Source of the DNA: Chloroflexota bacterium
GTDB lineage: Bacteria > Chloroflexota > Anaerolineae > Aggregatilineales > Phototrophicaceae
Assembly (NCBI GenBank): GCA_026708115.1
Contig: JAPOVL010000046.1
Coordinates: 62,001 to 126,000 of the forward strand
Length of the DNA: 64,000 nucleotides
Direction of reading: 5' to 3'
Made by a program: the position numbers and the translations under genes. Of the stretch, positions 26,062-34,755 are shown piece by piece. Below the pieces are notes generated by a model that did no database searches, was not told the origin of the DNA, and was given only the letters and a program-made list of their open reading frames with translations. The number at the start of each line of letters is the position of its first letter. The stretch's first letter is position 1.

Positions 26062-27348
26062 TTATTGGCCCAAGAGATCGGCCAAATCCAATTCGAGCAG
26101 TTCCAGCGCTACCTCGGCGTCTTCTTCCCCGGTGAGGATGGAATGGACGGCGTTGAAGTAGAGCGTGGATACGGCGTTGTACTTGTCCTTCGAGAAGTTC
26201 GACGGCCTGGCGGTGGTAACATCGGCGAGGTCGGGACGGATGAAGGGCATGGCCGCGATGATGTCGTCATCACTGTACAATTCCACCGCGCCCGGCGGGT
26301 TGGAGGTGAAGACGGAGAAGTCCTTCTGGCTTTCGACGCTGGTCAGGAAGATGGCGAATGCCGCTGCCGCATCCGGATGCTCCGAATACTTGGAAACGCC
26401 GATATGCCAGCCACCCAGCGTGGAGGCACCCATACCCGAATCGCCAGCCGGCAGCGGCGCGACATCGAAGCCGGGAATATCGTCGCTGGCTTGGCTGCGC
26501 GAGTAGGCGTAGGGCCAGTTGCGCATGAAAGCTGCGTTGCCGGCGTGCCAGACGGCGCGCGAGTCTTCTTCTTGATAGCCGACGACGCCAGGTGGGCTGA
26601 TCGTGCCGACCCAGCCAGCGGCTTGCTCATAGATATCGACGGCGGCGTCGCTGAGGGCACTGATGGTACCGTCGCTCTGCAGGAAGTTCTCGCCAGTGGC
26701 GGAGACGTGCCATTCAAGGGCGTCGCAGGTCAGACCTTCATAGGCGTTGCCTTGCCAGACGAATCCCCAGAATTCATCGTTGCCTTCGGCGCGCTCGCCT
26801 TCCTGGATGGCGGCGGCCATGCCTTCCAGTTCGTCCCAGGTGGCGGGCGGTCCCTCATAGCCGTATTTCTCGATTAAATCGGTGCGGTAATAGAGCATGC
26901 CGAAACCGATACGCAGCGGCAGGGCAACCAGACGGCCGTCAATCGTGTTGTTGTCGATCAAGGCCGGCATTTGCGCGTCGATATGCGCTTGCGGAGCGAT
27001 GCCATTCAGGTCGATCAGATGCTCGGCGAGCTGGCCGGGCCAGATGACATCGACGCGGATGACGTCAAGGTCGCTGCTTTCCGCCTCGAATGCGGTGAGA
27101 TAGAAGGCAATCAGGTCGGTGACGTTGGCCGCGCCGTCATTGCGTTCGACGGTGATGTTCGGGCAGACTTCGTTAAAGCGGCTGATGATGCGATCTTCGG
27201 CTTCGGGGTAATTGCCCACCGGATCGCCGAAGAACTTAATGGTCACTTCTTCGTCGGTGCCGCAGTCGAAGGCGTGCATGTCCGCCAATGCCACACCAGC
27301 CGGAATGGCAAGAACAAAGACCAACAGGAGCAGAATGAGTTTACGCAT
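26062..27348 (-). CDS. extracellular solute-binding protein of the sugar ABC transporter
   Basis: 428 residues with a type I signal peptide (LILLLLVFVLAIPAGVALA). The mature part fits the family 1 extracellular binding proteins of the maltose/trehalose type: IISRFNEVCPNITVE, DVIRVDVIWPGQLAEH, a GMLYYRTDLIEKYGYEGPP block and FMRNWPYAYS. It captures a sugar or oligosaccharide outside the membrane for the two permeases downstream. AAGGAA lies seven bases before the ATG, and it is the first gene of the operon. The acidic N-terminus and many aromatic residues suit carbohydrate binding; the ligand is unknown. Confidence 0.9.
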   Translation of the reverse strand: MRKLILLLLVFVLAIPAGVALADMHAFDCGTDEEVTIKFFGDPVGNYPEAEDRIISRFNEVCPNITVERNDGAANVTDLIAFYLTAFEAESSDLDVIRVDVIWPGQLAEHLIDLNGIAPQAHIDAQMPALIDNNTIDGRLVALPLRIGFGMLYYRTDLIEKYGYEGPPATWDELEGMAAAIQEGERAEGNDEFWGFVWQGNAYEGLTCDALEWHVSATGENFLQSDGTISALSDAAVDIYEQAAGWVGTISPPGVVGYQEEDSRAVWHAGNAAFMRNWPYAYSRSQASDDIPGFDVAPLPAGDSGMGASTLGGWHIGVSKYSEHPDAAAAFAIFLTSVESQKDFSVFTSNPPGAVELYSDDDIIAAMPFIRPDLADVTTARPSNFSKDKYNAVSTLYFNAVHSILTGEEDAEVALELLELDLADLLGQ

Positions 27349-27479
27349 TGCTAATTCCTTTCATTGAAAGCGTCAAATCGGACGAGAATGAAGGTTTTCC
27401 AGCGGATTCATCCTTTCCACACTGCTTCGCGATGTCGAAAATCTCCGTTCGGATGGACCCGAGGGAGTACCTTCCAAGA

Positions 27480-28994
27480 TCATTCAGCCGCGCCGTCAAC
27501 CCAAATCGGCGAACTCCAAGCCCATTGACCGTTGCGCTGGCGCACGCGCGCATAATACCAGTCGCGGGTGCTGCCGTCCGAAGCATGCGCCAGGCTGACC
27601 CGCCTTTGCCAGTCCTGCAGAGGCGCCGCCCGATGAAATACGAAGGCGGGCGCAACAAAGCTGCCGGTATAGAAGGAACGCGCTCCCCGGGCCAATTCGG
27701 CCAAAGGCAGCGCCTGGGTGACGCCATTTATTCTAGCATGCGCCAGCGCTGGCGGTCTAGCTTCAATGTGCAGGGTCAGCGCTTGCGTGGCCGCGCTGCG
27801 CACGGTGGCATTGCGCGGGCTGCGCGTCTGCAGCCGAACAGTATTGTCTTCTTGGACGAAGAGTTGGCTCCAAACGCAGGAGTCGCTGTCCTCGAGGTCC
27901 GGCATGGCAATATCCTGGCCGCGCAGATGCGGCTCAACGCCCAGCAGCTCCCCGCCTTCGACGGTCAGCTCCAGGTCCCAATCCGTCAATGACTCGAGCT
28001 CGCCCCAGCCCAATTCCAGCCGCAGCTTGCAGGGACCGGTTCCACCATAGATAGCGGGCGAGATCGCTTCCCGATGAATGACGCGGTTGTTGCACAAGAT
28101 ATCAATCGTGTCGATCGTCGAGGCGGCTTCTACCGCCACCTCGATATTGCGTTCAACGCTGTATGGCAGGACCGCGCCCATAGGCGCGCCGTTGAGCGCG
28201 AATTGCAGCCCGATGCGGTCTCCGGTGAGCGCATAGGTCCGCCGCCGACAAATGGCTTCCCAAATCGCTTCTCGCGTCAACGCCTCTGCCCACACCGCCG
28301 CCAGCCCATATCCATAGTTTCCCGGATGCGCGCTGTGATCGTCGGTCGATCCGATAACGCCAAACACGTGACCTTGCGCCAGCCCAAATTGCATCGTGCT
28401 CCGTTGGTCTCGCGGACCCATCGCATGCAGATAGGCCGGCTCGGCGTCGGTCGATTCCGAGGCGCCGTGAAAGGACATGATTTCCACGACCGGGGACAAC
28501 TCGCTGCTGAAGCTGCTCCAATCGATGCCGCGGAAGCCCCGCTTGTAACCGATATGATGTGGGACCAGCAGGCTGGGATGCGGATGCCGACGCAGGCGCG
28601 CGCGCAGTTCTTCCAAATGCGCGGCGTGAAAGATCTCTGGCGTGGCAATATCGCGGAAGTAAACGCAGTGATCGCCATAGCGCATGGAATGCCACTCGAA
28701 GCTGGGAAATGTGAGGAATTGGCCGTCGCTGTTGGCGGCATCCATGGCCCGAAGATAGTCGCTCCAGGCGGCGCCGGCGCGCTCAAAACCGCGTTGATGA
28801 TAGTCGACCAGATAGTCGAGGCGCACATCGCCCTTGGGCATATCGTCCCAGTGTCCGTGCAATGTGACGCTGACGAAATCCAGTTGCAGGCGGGCATTGT
28901 GCAGGGCCTCGTCCAGCGAGCCTTTGCCGTAACTCAAGGCGCAGTGGTTGTGGATATCGCCGCAATACAGGTTCAGACCCGCGTAGGCGTCCAT
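27480..28994 (-). CDS. PHP-domain protein, DUF3604-like
   Basis: 504 residues. The N-terminal part has metal-binding signatures of the PHP/amidohydrolase type: LYCGDIHNHCALSYG, HGHWDD, a conserved FPSFEWHSMRYGDHCVYF, LLVPHHIGY and GSTDDHSAHPG. This order matches the DUF3604 family, whose biochemical function is not settled. After about residue 270 there are beta-rich segments. It lies upstream of the sugar ABC genes on the same strand with a 131-base gap. The ATG has no clear ribosome site. A hydrolase acting on a glycan or phosphoester is possible but unproven. Confidence 0.7.
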   Translation of the reverse strand: MDAYAGLNLYCGDIHNHCALSYGKGSLDEALHNARLQLDFVSVTLHGHWDDMPKGDVRLDYLVDYHQRGFERAGAAWSDYLRAMDAANSDGQFLTFPSFEWHSMRYGDHCVYFRDIATPEIFHAAHLEELRARLRRHPHPSLLVPHHIGYKRGFRGIDWSSFSSELSPVVEIMSFHGASESTDAEPAYLHAMGPRDQRSTMQFGLAQGHVFGVIGSTDDHSAHPGNYGYGLAAVWAEALTREAIWEAICRRRTYALTGDRIGLQFALNGAPMGAVLPYSVERNIEVAVEAASTIDTIDILCNNRVIHREAISPAIYGGTGPCKLRLELGWGELESLTDWDLELTVEGGELLGVEPHLRGQDIAMPDLEDSDSCVWSQLFVQEDNTVRLQTRSPRNATVRSAATQALTLHIEARPPALAHARINGVTQALPLAELARGARSFYTGSFVAPAFVFHRAAPLQDWQRRVSLAHASDGSTRDWYYARVRQRNGQWAWSSPIWVDGAAE

Positions 28995-29157
28995 GCTGGG
29001 GCCATCACATCGTCATCCGGTTTTATGCTCAAGATTAGAGCACCGCGATTATAACCTATGCTAAACGATGGGGACGCCCCGATTTCTTAGCCGTTGAGAA
29101 TCCCGACCGACCTGATAAAATCGTCGATCATTCGCGTTCTCGAACGGAGCAAACTAC

Positions 29158-30513
29158 ATGAGCGGCGAGGCCGCATGGCGTACCTTCACCGATGTGGAGG
29201 CGGCAAAGCGGAGTATCCTGAAACGGCATTCTCTGCGTGATATCGACGTGCCCGAGGCGCTAATTGAGCGCTCGGTTGCGATCTTTGGCGAGCGCATTAT
29301 GCCCGAGGAAGCGGTTCGCCGCATCATCCGGGACATCCGCGTGCGCGGCGATGCGGCGATCCGCGAGTGGAACCTTAAGATCGACAATATAAACCCGGAT
29401 CGCATGGCGTTGTCAGCGGAGGAGATGCATGAGGCCTTGGGAGCGATCGCGCCGGAGTTGCGCGGCGCGCTGGAAGGCGCCGCCGAACAGATACGAAACT
29501 TTCACGCCAAGCAAGCGATCAGCAGTTGGATCGACGCCGGGAAAGACGGAACGCTCGGCCAACTGATCAGACCAGTCGATTCAGTTGGCGTTTATGTGCC
29601 GGGCGGCACCGCGCCATTGCCCTCTTCGCTGCTGATGAGCGTCATCCCCGCGCAGGTGGCGGGCGTGCCGCAGATCGTCGTCTGCACGCCGCCCGGCAGC
29701 GGCGGCGGTGGTATCCATCCGGCTATTCTGGCGGCGGGGGCCGTCGCCGGTTTAGAGAAGATCTACTGTATCGGCGGCGCGCAGGCGATCGCGGCCATGG
29801 CATATGGCAGCGAGACCGTCCCGGGTGTTGCCACCATCGTGGGCGCCGGCAACCTCTTTGTTACGCTTGCCAAGCAGCAAGTCTACGGCGATGTCGGCAT
29901 TGATGGCTTGCTGGGACCCACCGAGACGCTGGTCATCGCTGATGAAAGCGCCGATCCGCGGCTGGCGGCGGCGGATCTCCTGGCGCAGGCGGAACATGAT
30001 GTGCTGGCGTCGGCGATTTTGTTGACGCCGAGCCTGGCCTTGGCCGAAGCGGTACGAAATGAGATTTCCGTGCAGGTCGCGGCGCTCGATAGACAAGACA
30101 TCGTCTTTGCAGCGATGGACGAGCGCTGTGGCGCCGTAGTCACTGCCGATCTGGACGAGGCCTTTCAGCTTGCGAATGACTATGCCGCCGAGCACCTCTG
30201 TCTGCTCGTCGCCGACCCCTGGTCCTGGATCGGCAAAGTGCGCAACGCCGGCGGCGTTTTCCTGGGCGAACACTCGTACGAAGTCCTGGGCGACTACATC
30301 GCGGGACCCAGCCATGTCATGCCCACCGGCGGGACAGCGCGTTTCGCCTCGCCCTTGAATCTGCTGCACTTCGTCAAAGTGACCAGCTTGATCGCCCTCG
30401 ACAAAACCAGCGCGCTGGCCCTCGGCCCGGCGGCCGAGACCCTGGCAAGCGCCGAAGGACTGACGGCACATGCGGCGGCGGCAAGGCTGCGCCGAGAGCT
30501 GGGCGCGCCATGA
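29158..30513 (+). CDS. hisD: histidinol dehydrogenase
   Basis: 451 residues. It performs the last two steps of histidine synthesis, oxidising histidinol to histidine with NAD. Recognisable blocks include VDSVGVYVPGGTAPLPSS, IGGAQAIAAMAYG, GPTETLVIADE, LAQAEHDVLASA, AAEHLCLL and the metal/active-site region GPSHVMPTGGTARF. GGAG lies nine bases before the ATG, and a TAAAAT -10-like element is near 29120. It opens a four-gene his operon and overlaps hisC by 4 bases. Confidence 0.93.
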   Translation: MSGEAAWRTFTDVEAAKRSILKRHSLRDIDVPEALIERSVAIFGERIMPEEAVRRIIRDIRVRGDAAIREWNLKIDNINPDRMALSAEEMHEALGAIAPELRGALEGAAEQIRNFHAKQAISSWIDAGKDGTLGQLIRPVDSVGVYVPGGTAPLPSSLLMSVIPAQVAGVPQIVVCTPPGSGGGGIHPAILAAGAVAGLEKIYCIGGAQAIAAMAYGSETVPGVATIVGAGNLFVTLAKQQVYGDVGIDGLLGPTETLVIADESADPRLAAADLLAQAEHDVLASAILLTPSLALAEAVRNEISVQVAALDRQDIVFAAMDERCGAVVTADLDEAFQLANDYAAEHLCLLVADPWSWIGKVRNAGGVFLGEHSYEVLGDYIAGPSHVMPTGGTARFASPLNLLHFVKVTSLIALDKTSALALGPAAETLASAEGLTAHAAAARLRRELGAP

Positions 30514-31604
30514 GCGAGAAGGTGCGCATCCGCCGCGATATCGCGTCCATGAGCGCCTATACGCCGACCACATCGCTCGATGTCTTTGCCGGGCGACTGG
30601 GCATGGATGTTAAGGATCTGATCAAACTGGACGCCAACGAGAATCCCTTTGGTCCCTCGCCACGGGTCAAGGAAGCGCTGGCGAACCTGCAGCACGTGCA
30701 TGTTTATCCCGATCCTGAATCGGGCCGACTGCGCGAGTTGCTGGAGGCGTACATCGGTGTGCCCAAGGAGCAGATTCTTTGCGGCGCCGGCGCTGATGAG
30801 CTAATCGAGATCATCTTGCAGCTTTTCATCGAGCCGGGCGATGTTGTCATCAATACGCCGCCGACCTTCGCCATGTACGGCTTTGACGCGCCGCTCTATC
30901 ACGGGCAGGTGATTGATGTCTATCGCCGCGAGGATTTCTCGGTGGATGTCGATGCGATTGAAACGGCGGCGCGGCAGCACAGCGCCAAATTGCTCTTCCT
31001 GTGCTTGCCCAACAACCCCAGCGGGAATTTGATCGACGCCTCGGATATTCACCGTTTGCTGGAGTTGCCGTTGACTGTCGTTGTCGACGAAGCCTATATC
31101 GAGTTCGCTGAACGGGAAAGTTTGGTCTCCCGCGTGGGCGACGCCGGCAACCTCATCGTCTTGCGGACCATGAGCAAATGGGCGGGACTGGCCGGCTTGC
31201 GCGTCGGCTATGGCGTCTTCCCGAGCGCGCTCATGCCGCAGCTCTGGAAGATCAAGCAGCCTTATAATGTCAACCTGGCGGCCGATATCGCTGCCCAGGT
31301 TTCCCTGCAAGATGTCAACTTCTTGATGACGAGGGTCGCAACACTGGTCCAACAGCGGATGCGCATGCAAATTGCCTTCGCCGAGTTGCCGATGCTGTCT
31401 CCCTATGCGAGCCAGTCCAATTTCGTGCTGAATCGCGTCCTCGGCATGTCCGCCGAGGCCTTCCGCGATCGTCTGGCCCGGGCGGGCATCATCGTTCGTT
31501 ATTACAACAAGCCGCGCCTGGAAGATCATATTCGTATCAGCGCGGGCACCCCGGAGCAGGTCGACCGCCTGCTGCAGCTATTGGCGCAAATCGCGACATC
31601 ATAG
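30510..31604 (+). CDS. hisC: histidinol-phosphate aminotransferase
   Basis: 364 residues, a fold-type I PLP enzyme. KLDANENPFGPSPRV is the family's substrate-binding start, GAGADELIEI and LCLPNNPSGN are the PLP-phosphate and Asn sites, VVDEAYIEFAE holds the Asp-Tyr pair, and TMSKWAGLAGLRVGYG carries the Schiff-base Lys. It converts imidazole-acetol phosphate to histidinol phosphate. The ATGA overlap with hisD shows translational coupling. Confidence 0.92.
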   Translation: MSEKVRIRRDIASMSAYTPTTSLDVFAGRLGMDVKDLIKLDANENPFGPSPRVKEALANLQHVHVYPDPESGRLRELLEAYIGVPKEQILCGAGADELIEIILQLFIEPGDVVINTPPTFAMYGFDAPLYHGQVIDVYRREDFSVDVDAIETAARQHSAKLLFLCLPNNPSGNLIDASDIHRLLELPLTVVVDEAYIEFAERESLVSRVGDAGNLIVLRTMSKWAGLAGLRVGYGVFPSALMPQLWKIKQPYNVNLAADIAAQVSLQDVNFLMTRVATLVQQRMRMQIAFAELPMLSPYASQSNFVLNRVLGMSAEAFRDRLARAGIIVRYYNKPRLEDHIRISAGTPEQVDRLLQLLAQIATS

Positions 31605-31770
31605 GCGCGGCGCCTCGTCGCGCGGCCCGGCGGTGAACGCTTGTACCCTTTTCTCAATTCAGCTTTGTGTTAATCTTTGGTGCGGGCGCGGGAATGCGCG
31701 CCCCTGTACGGGCCAGGAGTTGTCCGTGCCCAAGAGTTCTCGTGTCACTCGGCCCGCCAGGAATGCGCCT

Positions 31771-32367
31771 ATGAATGAACGAAAAGCCAGCGTCAAGCGT
31801 GATACAAAAGAAACGCAAATTCAATTGGCGCTCAACCTCGATGGCAGCGGGGTTGCCGAGATCGACACCGGCATCGGCTTCTACGACCATATGTTGCACC
31901 ACATCGCCTTGCACGGCCTTTTCGACTTGCAAATCAGCGCGGCGGGCGATTTGCATATCGACAGCCATCATAGCGTCGAGGATATCGCCATTTGCCTGGG
32001 ACGGGCGATCGACCAGGCTTTGACTTCGCGAACCGGCATTCGGCGCATGGGCAGCGCCTATGTGCCGATGGACGAGGCTTTGGCGCGCGTGGTTGTCGAT
32101 CTCAGCGGACGTCCCTATGCCGTTATCAATGCCGATTTCGCCACGCCGCTTGTAGGAATGATGCCGACCGACCTGGTCGCCCATGCCCTGGAAACCATCG
32201 CCGTACACGCCAAGATGAACTTGCATGCCGAAGTCCTTTACGGTCGTAACGATCACCACAAAGCCGAAGCGCTTTTCAAAGCTTTTGGACGGGCTTTATA
32301 CCAGGCGGTGACACGCGATCCGGGTCGGCAAGGCGTTCCCAGCACCAAAGGCACACTCACGGAGTAA
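31771..32367 (+). CDS. hisB: imidazoleglycerol-phosphate dehydratase
   Basis: 198 residues, matching single-domain HisB. The metal-binding histidine-rich repeats GIGFYDHMLHHIALHG and DSHHSVEDIAICLG are present, as is the C-terminal counterpart GRNDHHKAEALFKAFGRAL. It dehydrates imidazole glycerol phosphate to imidazole-acetol phosphate. The ATG at 31771 gives the usual length. A GTG at 31726 with a stronger AGGAG six bases upstream would add 15 residues and cannot be excluded. The 166-base gap after hisC holds nothing else that I recognise. Confidence 0.92.
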   Translation: MNERKASVKRDTKETQIQLALNLDGSGVAEIDTGIGFYDHMLHHIALHGLFDLQISAAGDLHIDSHHSVEDIAICLGRAIDQALTSRTGIRRMGSAYVPMDEALARVVVDLSGRPYAVINADFATPLVGMMPTDLVAHALETIAVHAKMNLHAEVLYGRNDHHKAEALFKAFGRALYQAVTRDPGRQGVPSTKGTLTE

Positions 32368-32373
32368 GACATC

Positions 32374-33129
32374 ATGCATGAGTTTGTGGACTTCAGCAAA
32401 CAACTCGCGGGCGCCAGCGGCGATATCATCATGCGTTATTTTCGTAGCGACTTCACCGTGGAAACCAAGTCGGACGAATCGCCAGTGACCATCGCCGACA
32501 AGCAAGCCGAAGAGATCATGCGCGAGATGATTATGAAAGCGTATCCGGCGCATGGCATCATCGGCGAAGAATTTGGGAATTACAACGAAGACGCTGAATA
32601 TCAATGGGTGCTCGATCCCATCGACGGCACCAAGTCCTTTGTCAGCGGCACGTTTTTGTTCGGCACCTTGATTGGTTTGATGAAAGACGGGCAGCCGATC
32701 GTCGGCGCCATTCATCATCCCCTGACCTCGCACCTGTTGATTGGCACGGGCGACGAGGCGCGGCTGAATGACGAGATCGTCCGCGTACGACCGACGCGCG
32801 AACTGCGCGACGCCGTCATGCTCTACACCGACTTTATCCATGTCGGCCAATATCAGAACGGCATCGCCTTCCAGCAGTTGCTGGGCAAAACGGCTTACAA
32901 CCGCACCTGGGGCGACTGTCACGGTTATTTCTTGCTGGCGACCGGTTATGCCGATATCATGCTGGATCCGATCATGCACCTGTGGGACATCGTCGCCTTG
33001 ATCCCAATTGTGGAAGGCGCCGGCGGCAAGATCACCTCCTGGAACGGCGGACCGCCGCTCTCCGGCAACGGCATCATCGCCACCAACGGTCCCCTGCACA
33101 GCCAGGTGCTGCGCGTCCTGATCGCGTAA
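32374..33129 (+). CDS. hisN: histidinol-phosphatase, inositol monophosphatase type
   Basis: 251 residues with the lithium-sensitive phosphatase motifs: GIIGEEFGN (metal-binding Glu pair), LDPIDGTKSFVSG (the DPIDGT signature) and the C-terminal HLWDIVALIPIVEGAGG. The family includes inositol monophosphatases. Its position 6 bases after hisB, and the absence of another histidinol phosphatase in the operon, make HisN the best reading, removing phosphate from histidinol phosphate. Confidence 0.88.
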   Translation: MHEFVDFSKQLAGASGDIIMRYFRSDFTVETKSDESPVTIADKQAEEIMREMIMKAYPAHGIIGEEFGNYNEDAEYQWVLDPIDGTKSFVSGTFLFGTLIGLMKDGQPIVGAIHHPLTSHLLIGTGDEARLNDEIVRVRPTRELRDAVMLYTDFIHVGQYQNGIAFQQLLGKTAYNRTWGDCHGYFLLATGYADIMLDPIMHLWDIVALIPIVEGAGGKITSWNGGPPLSGNGIIATNGPLHSQVLRVLIA

Positions 33130-33135
33130 CAGATC

Positions 33136-33163
33136 TCACCACAAAGACACGAAGGGCACTAAG
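33136..33163. repeat. relic of the CACCGAGG-type terminal repeat
   Basis: TCACCACAAAGACACGAAGG and the following GCACTAAG have the 9-base-period purine pattern seen at both ends of the element at 60437-60930. It is a solitary, degenerate copy directly after hisN. Confidence 0.4.
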
Positions 33164-33194
33164 CCCTGACCTGCGAGCTATCTAGGCGAAAGAA

Positions 33195-33950
33195 TCAGGT
33201 GTCAAACTGAAACAGCGAGCAACCGCCGTCCAGCGTCAGGATGCTGCCGGTCATATATGCAGTCTGTGGACCGGCCAGATAAACCACCGCCGCCGCGATC
33301 TCTTCGGGACTGCCCGGTTCCACCAGCGGAATGACCTTGGCCACTCGCGCGGCGTATTGCGGTTCTTCGCGCAGTTGACGTCCCGCCAGTCCCGCCGCCA
33401 CGATCCCGGGCGCCACGGCATTGACCAAAATGCGCTGCGCCGCCAGCTCGCGCGCCATCTGCTTGACCAGCATATTGACCCCGGCTTTGCTGACGGCATA
33501 AGGCGTGATCTCGGGCCAGGGGATACTGCCAACCCAGCTCGATGTTAAGATGATTCGCCCTGCGGTTCCGGCGGCGACCATCTTTCGCGCAGCGGCTTGA
33601 CAGACATTGAAGCATCCAGTCAGGTTGATATCGAGATGGTTTTGCCAGTTGTCCCCCGTCACTTCCAGGAAGGGTTGGGCATCGACGATACCGGCGTTGG
33701 AACAGACGATATCGAGCGCGGGCAGTGCGGCAATCGCGCCATCGACGGCCGCGCGATCGCGCACGTCTACTTGCTGATAAACCGCGCTATCATCGTGACT
33801 GCACGCTTGATCTAGCGCCGCTTCCGCCTCGTCGTCGGGCTTGATGTCCCACAGGACAACATGCGCGCCATTGGCCGCCAAATGCCGCGCCATGGTGCCC
33901 CCCAAATCACCGGCCGCGCCGGTTACCAATGCCGTTTTGCCTTCAAGCAT
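33195..33950 (-). CDS. short-chain dehydrogenase/reductase
   Basis: 251 residues, classical SDR. The Rossmann nucleotide loop is TGAAGDLGG (TGxxxGxG variant with Asp-Leu), DIVCSNAGI is the NNAG-like block, TSSWVGSIPWPEITPYAVSKAG holds the Ser and YxxxK catalytic residues, and VNAVAPGIV follows. An acidic residue after strand 2 (LWDIKPD) suggests NAD(H). The substrate is unknown. A diverged copy of its first 65 bases occurs in the scar at 39187-39251, at the far end of the mutasome cassette. Confidence 0.9.
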   Translation of the reverse strand: MLEGKTALVTGAAGDLGGTMARHLAANGAHVVLWDIKPDDEAEAALDQACSHDDSAVYQQVDVRDRAAVDGAIAALPALDIVCSNAGIVDAQPFLEVTGDNWQNHLDINLTGCFNVCQAAARKMVAAGTAGRIILTSSWVGSIPWPEITPYAVSKAGVNMLVKQMARELAAQRILVNAVAPGIVAAGLAGRQLREEPQYAARVAKVIPLVEPGSPEEIAAAVVYLAGPQTAYMTGSILTLDGGCSLFQFDT

Positions 33951-34028
33951 TTTTCCTGTCCTTTCTTAGGCTTTCTGTCGCTTTCGCTGATTCTAACACG
34001 AAGAAAATTAGGGACACTATTTGTACTA

Positions 34029-34060
34029 TTGACAAATGAGAACTTATGTTCTACTATAAC
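34029..34060 (+). promoter_or_regulatory. SOS promoter with LexA-type operator for imuA-imuB-dnaE2
   Basis: A perfect -35 TTGACA (34029-34034) is followed by the palindrome GAACTTATGTTC (34040-34051), which matches the GAAC-N4-GTTC LexA box known from Gram-positive bacteria. The -10 is TACTAT (17-base spacing) or TATAAC (34055-34060). The operator sits inside the promoter, so repressor binding would block transcription. It lies about 40 bases before the imuA start. Confidence 0.7.
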
Positions 34061-34098
34061 ATTATTATAAATGCTTGAACCGACGTCAGGGAAGACGA

Positions 34099-34755
34099 AT
34101 GTCCCTAGAATTACTCGTTTCCGGTATTCAGCAACGCTTCGGCTACCAGACTTTGCGCCGCGCCTCGGAGTTGATAGCCGCCCGCACGACCCTGTCGACC
34201 GGCATGGCTGTCGTGGACGACCTGCTGGATGGAGGTTTGCTGCAGGGGGTGGCGCACAATATCGCCGGGCGGCCGACATCCGGCGTGACCAGCTTACTCT
34301 ATCGGACAGTCGCCAGTATGCAGGCGCGGGAAATGCCGATTATTTATTTAGATATGGGCAGCTTGTTTGATCCACCCATCGCCGCCGCTATGGGTGTGCA
34401 GATTGAAAAACTACTGTTATTGAACGAGACGGCGCTGAAACACGCGCTTTTTTTGATCCGCACTCTAGCGGAACAGCAACTGCCTTGCCTGGTGGTATTG
34501 GATCATCCGCCAGTCTTGCCGTTGGCGCAACTCAAACCGGTTTTGCGCAATTCCCCTTTGACGTTGCTGACCTTGTCCCCACAACCGCTGGAGCAGATGC
34601 AAGTAGTTTTACAATGTCGGCATCGGGAGTGGCGCTTGCAAAATGGCGATGTAGCGGGGTTCAGCAGCGATTTGCATTTGCTGACGCACCCTTTCTTGCG
34701 TTCTCGGCAATTGAGTATGTCCTTCACCATCCCTAAAGAGGAAGCTCATGTTTAG
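34099..34755 (+). CDS. imuA: ImuA-like mutasome protein (RecA-like fold)
   Basis: 218 residues. ImuA proteins are RecA/SulA-like accessory factors encoded with ImuB and DnaE2 in DNA-damage mutagenesis cassettes. Here the core reads GMAVVDDLLDGGLLQGVAHNIAGRPTSGVTSLLYR, a RecA-like layout in which the Walker A lysine is replaced (GRPTSGVTS), so ATP hydrolysis is doubtful. The later IIYLDMGSLFDPP and CLVVLDHPPVLPL fit the remaining core strands. The ATG at 34099 has AGGGAAGA just upstream. It overlaps imuB by 8 bases. GC is lower than in the flanking his and glg genes. Confidence 0.75.
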   Translation: MSLELLVSGIQQRFGYQTLRRASELIAARTTLSTGMAVVDDLLDGGLLQGVAHNIAGRPTSGVTSLLYRTVASMQAREMPIIYLDMGSLFDPPIAAAMGVQIEKLLLLNETALKHALFLIRTLAEQQLPCLVVLDHPPVLPLAQLKPVLRNSPLTLLTLSPQPLEQMQVVLQCRHREWRLQNGDVAGFSSDLHLLTHPFLRSRQLSMSFTIPKEEAHV

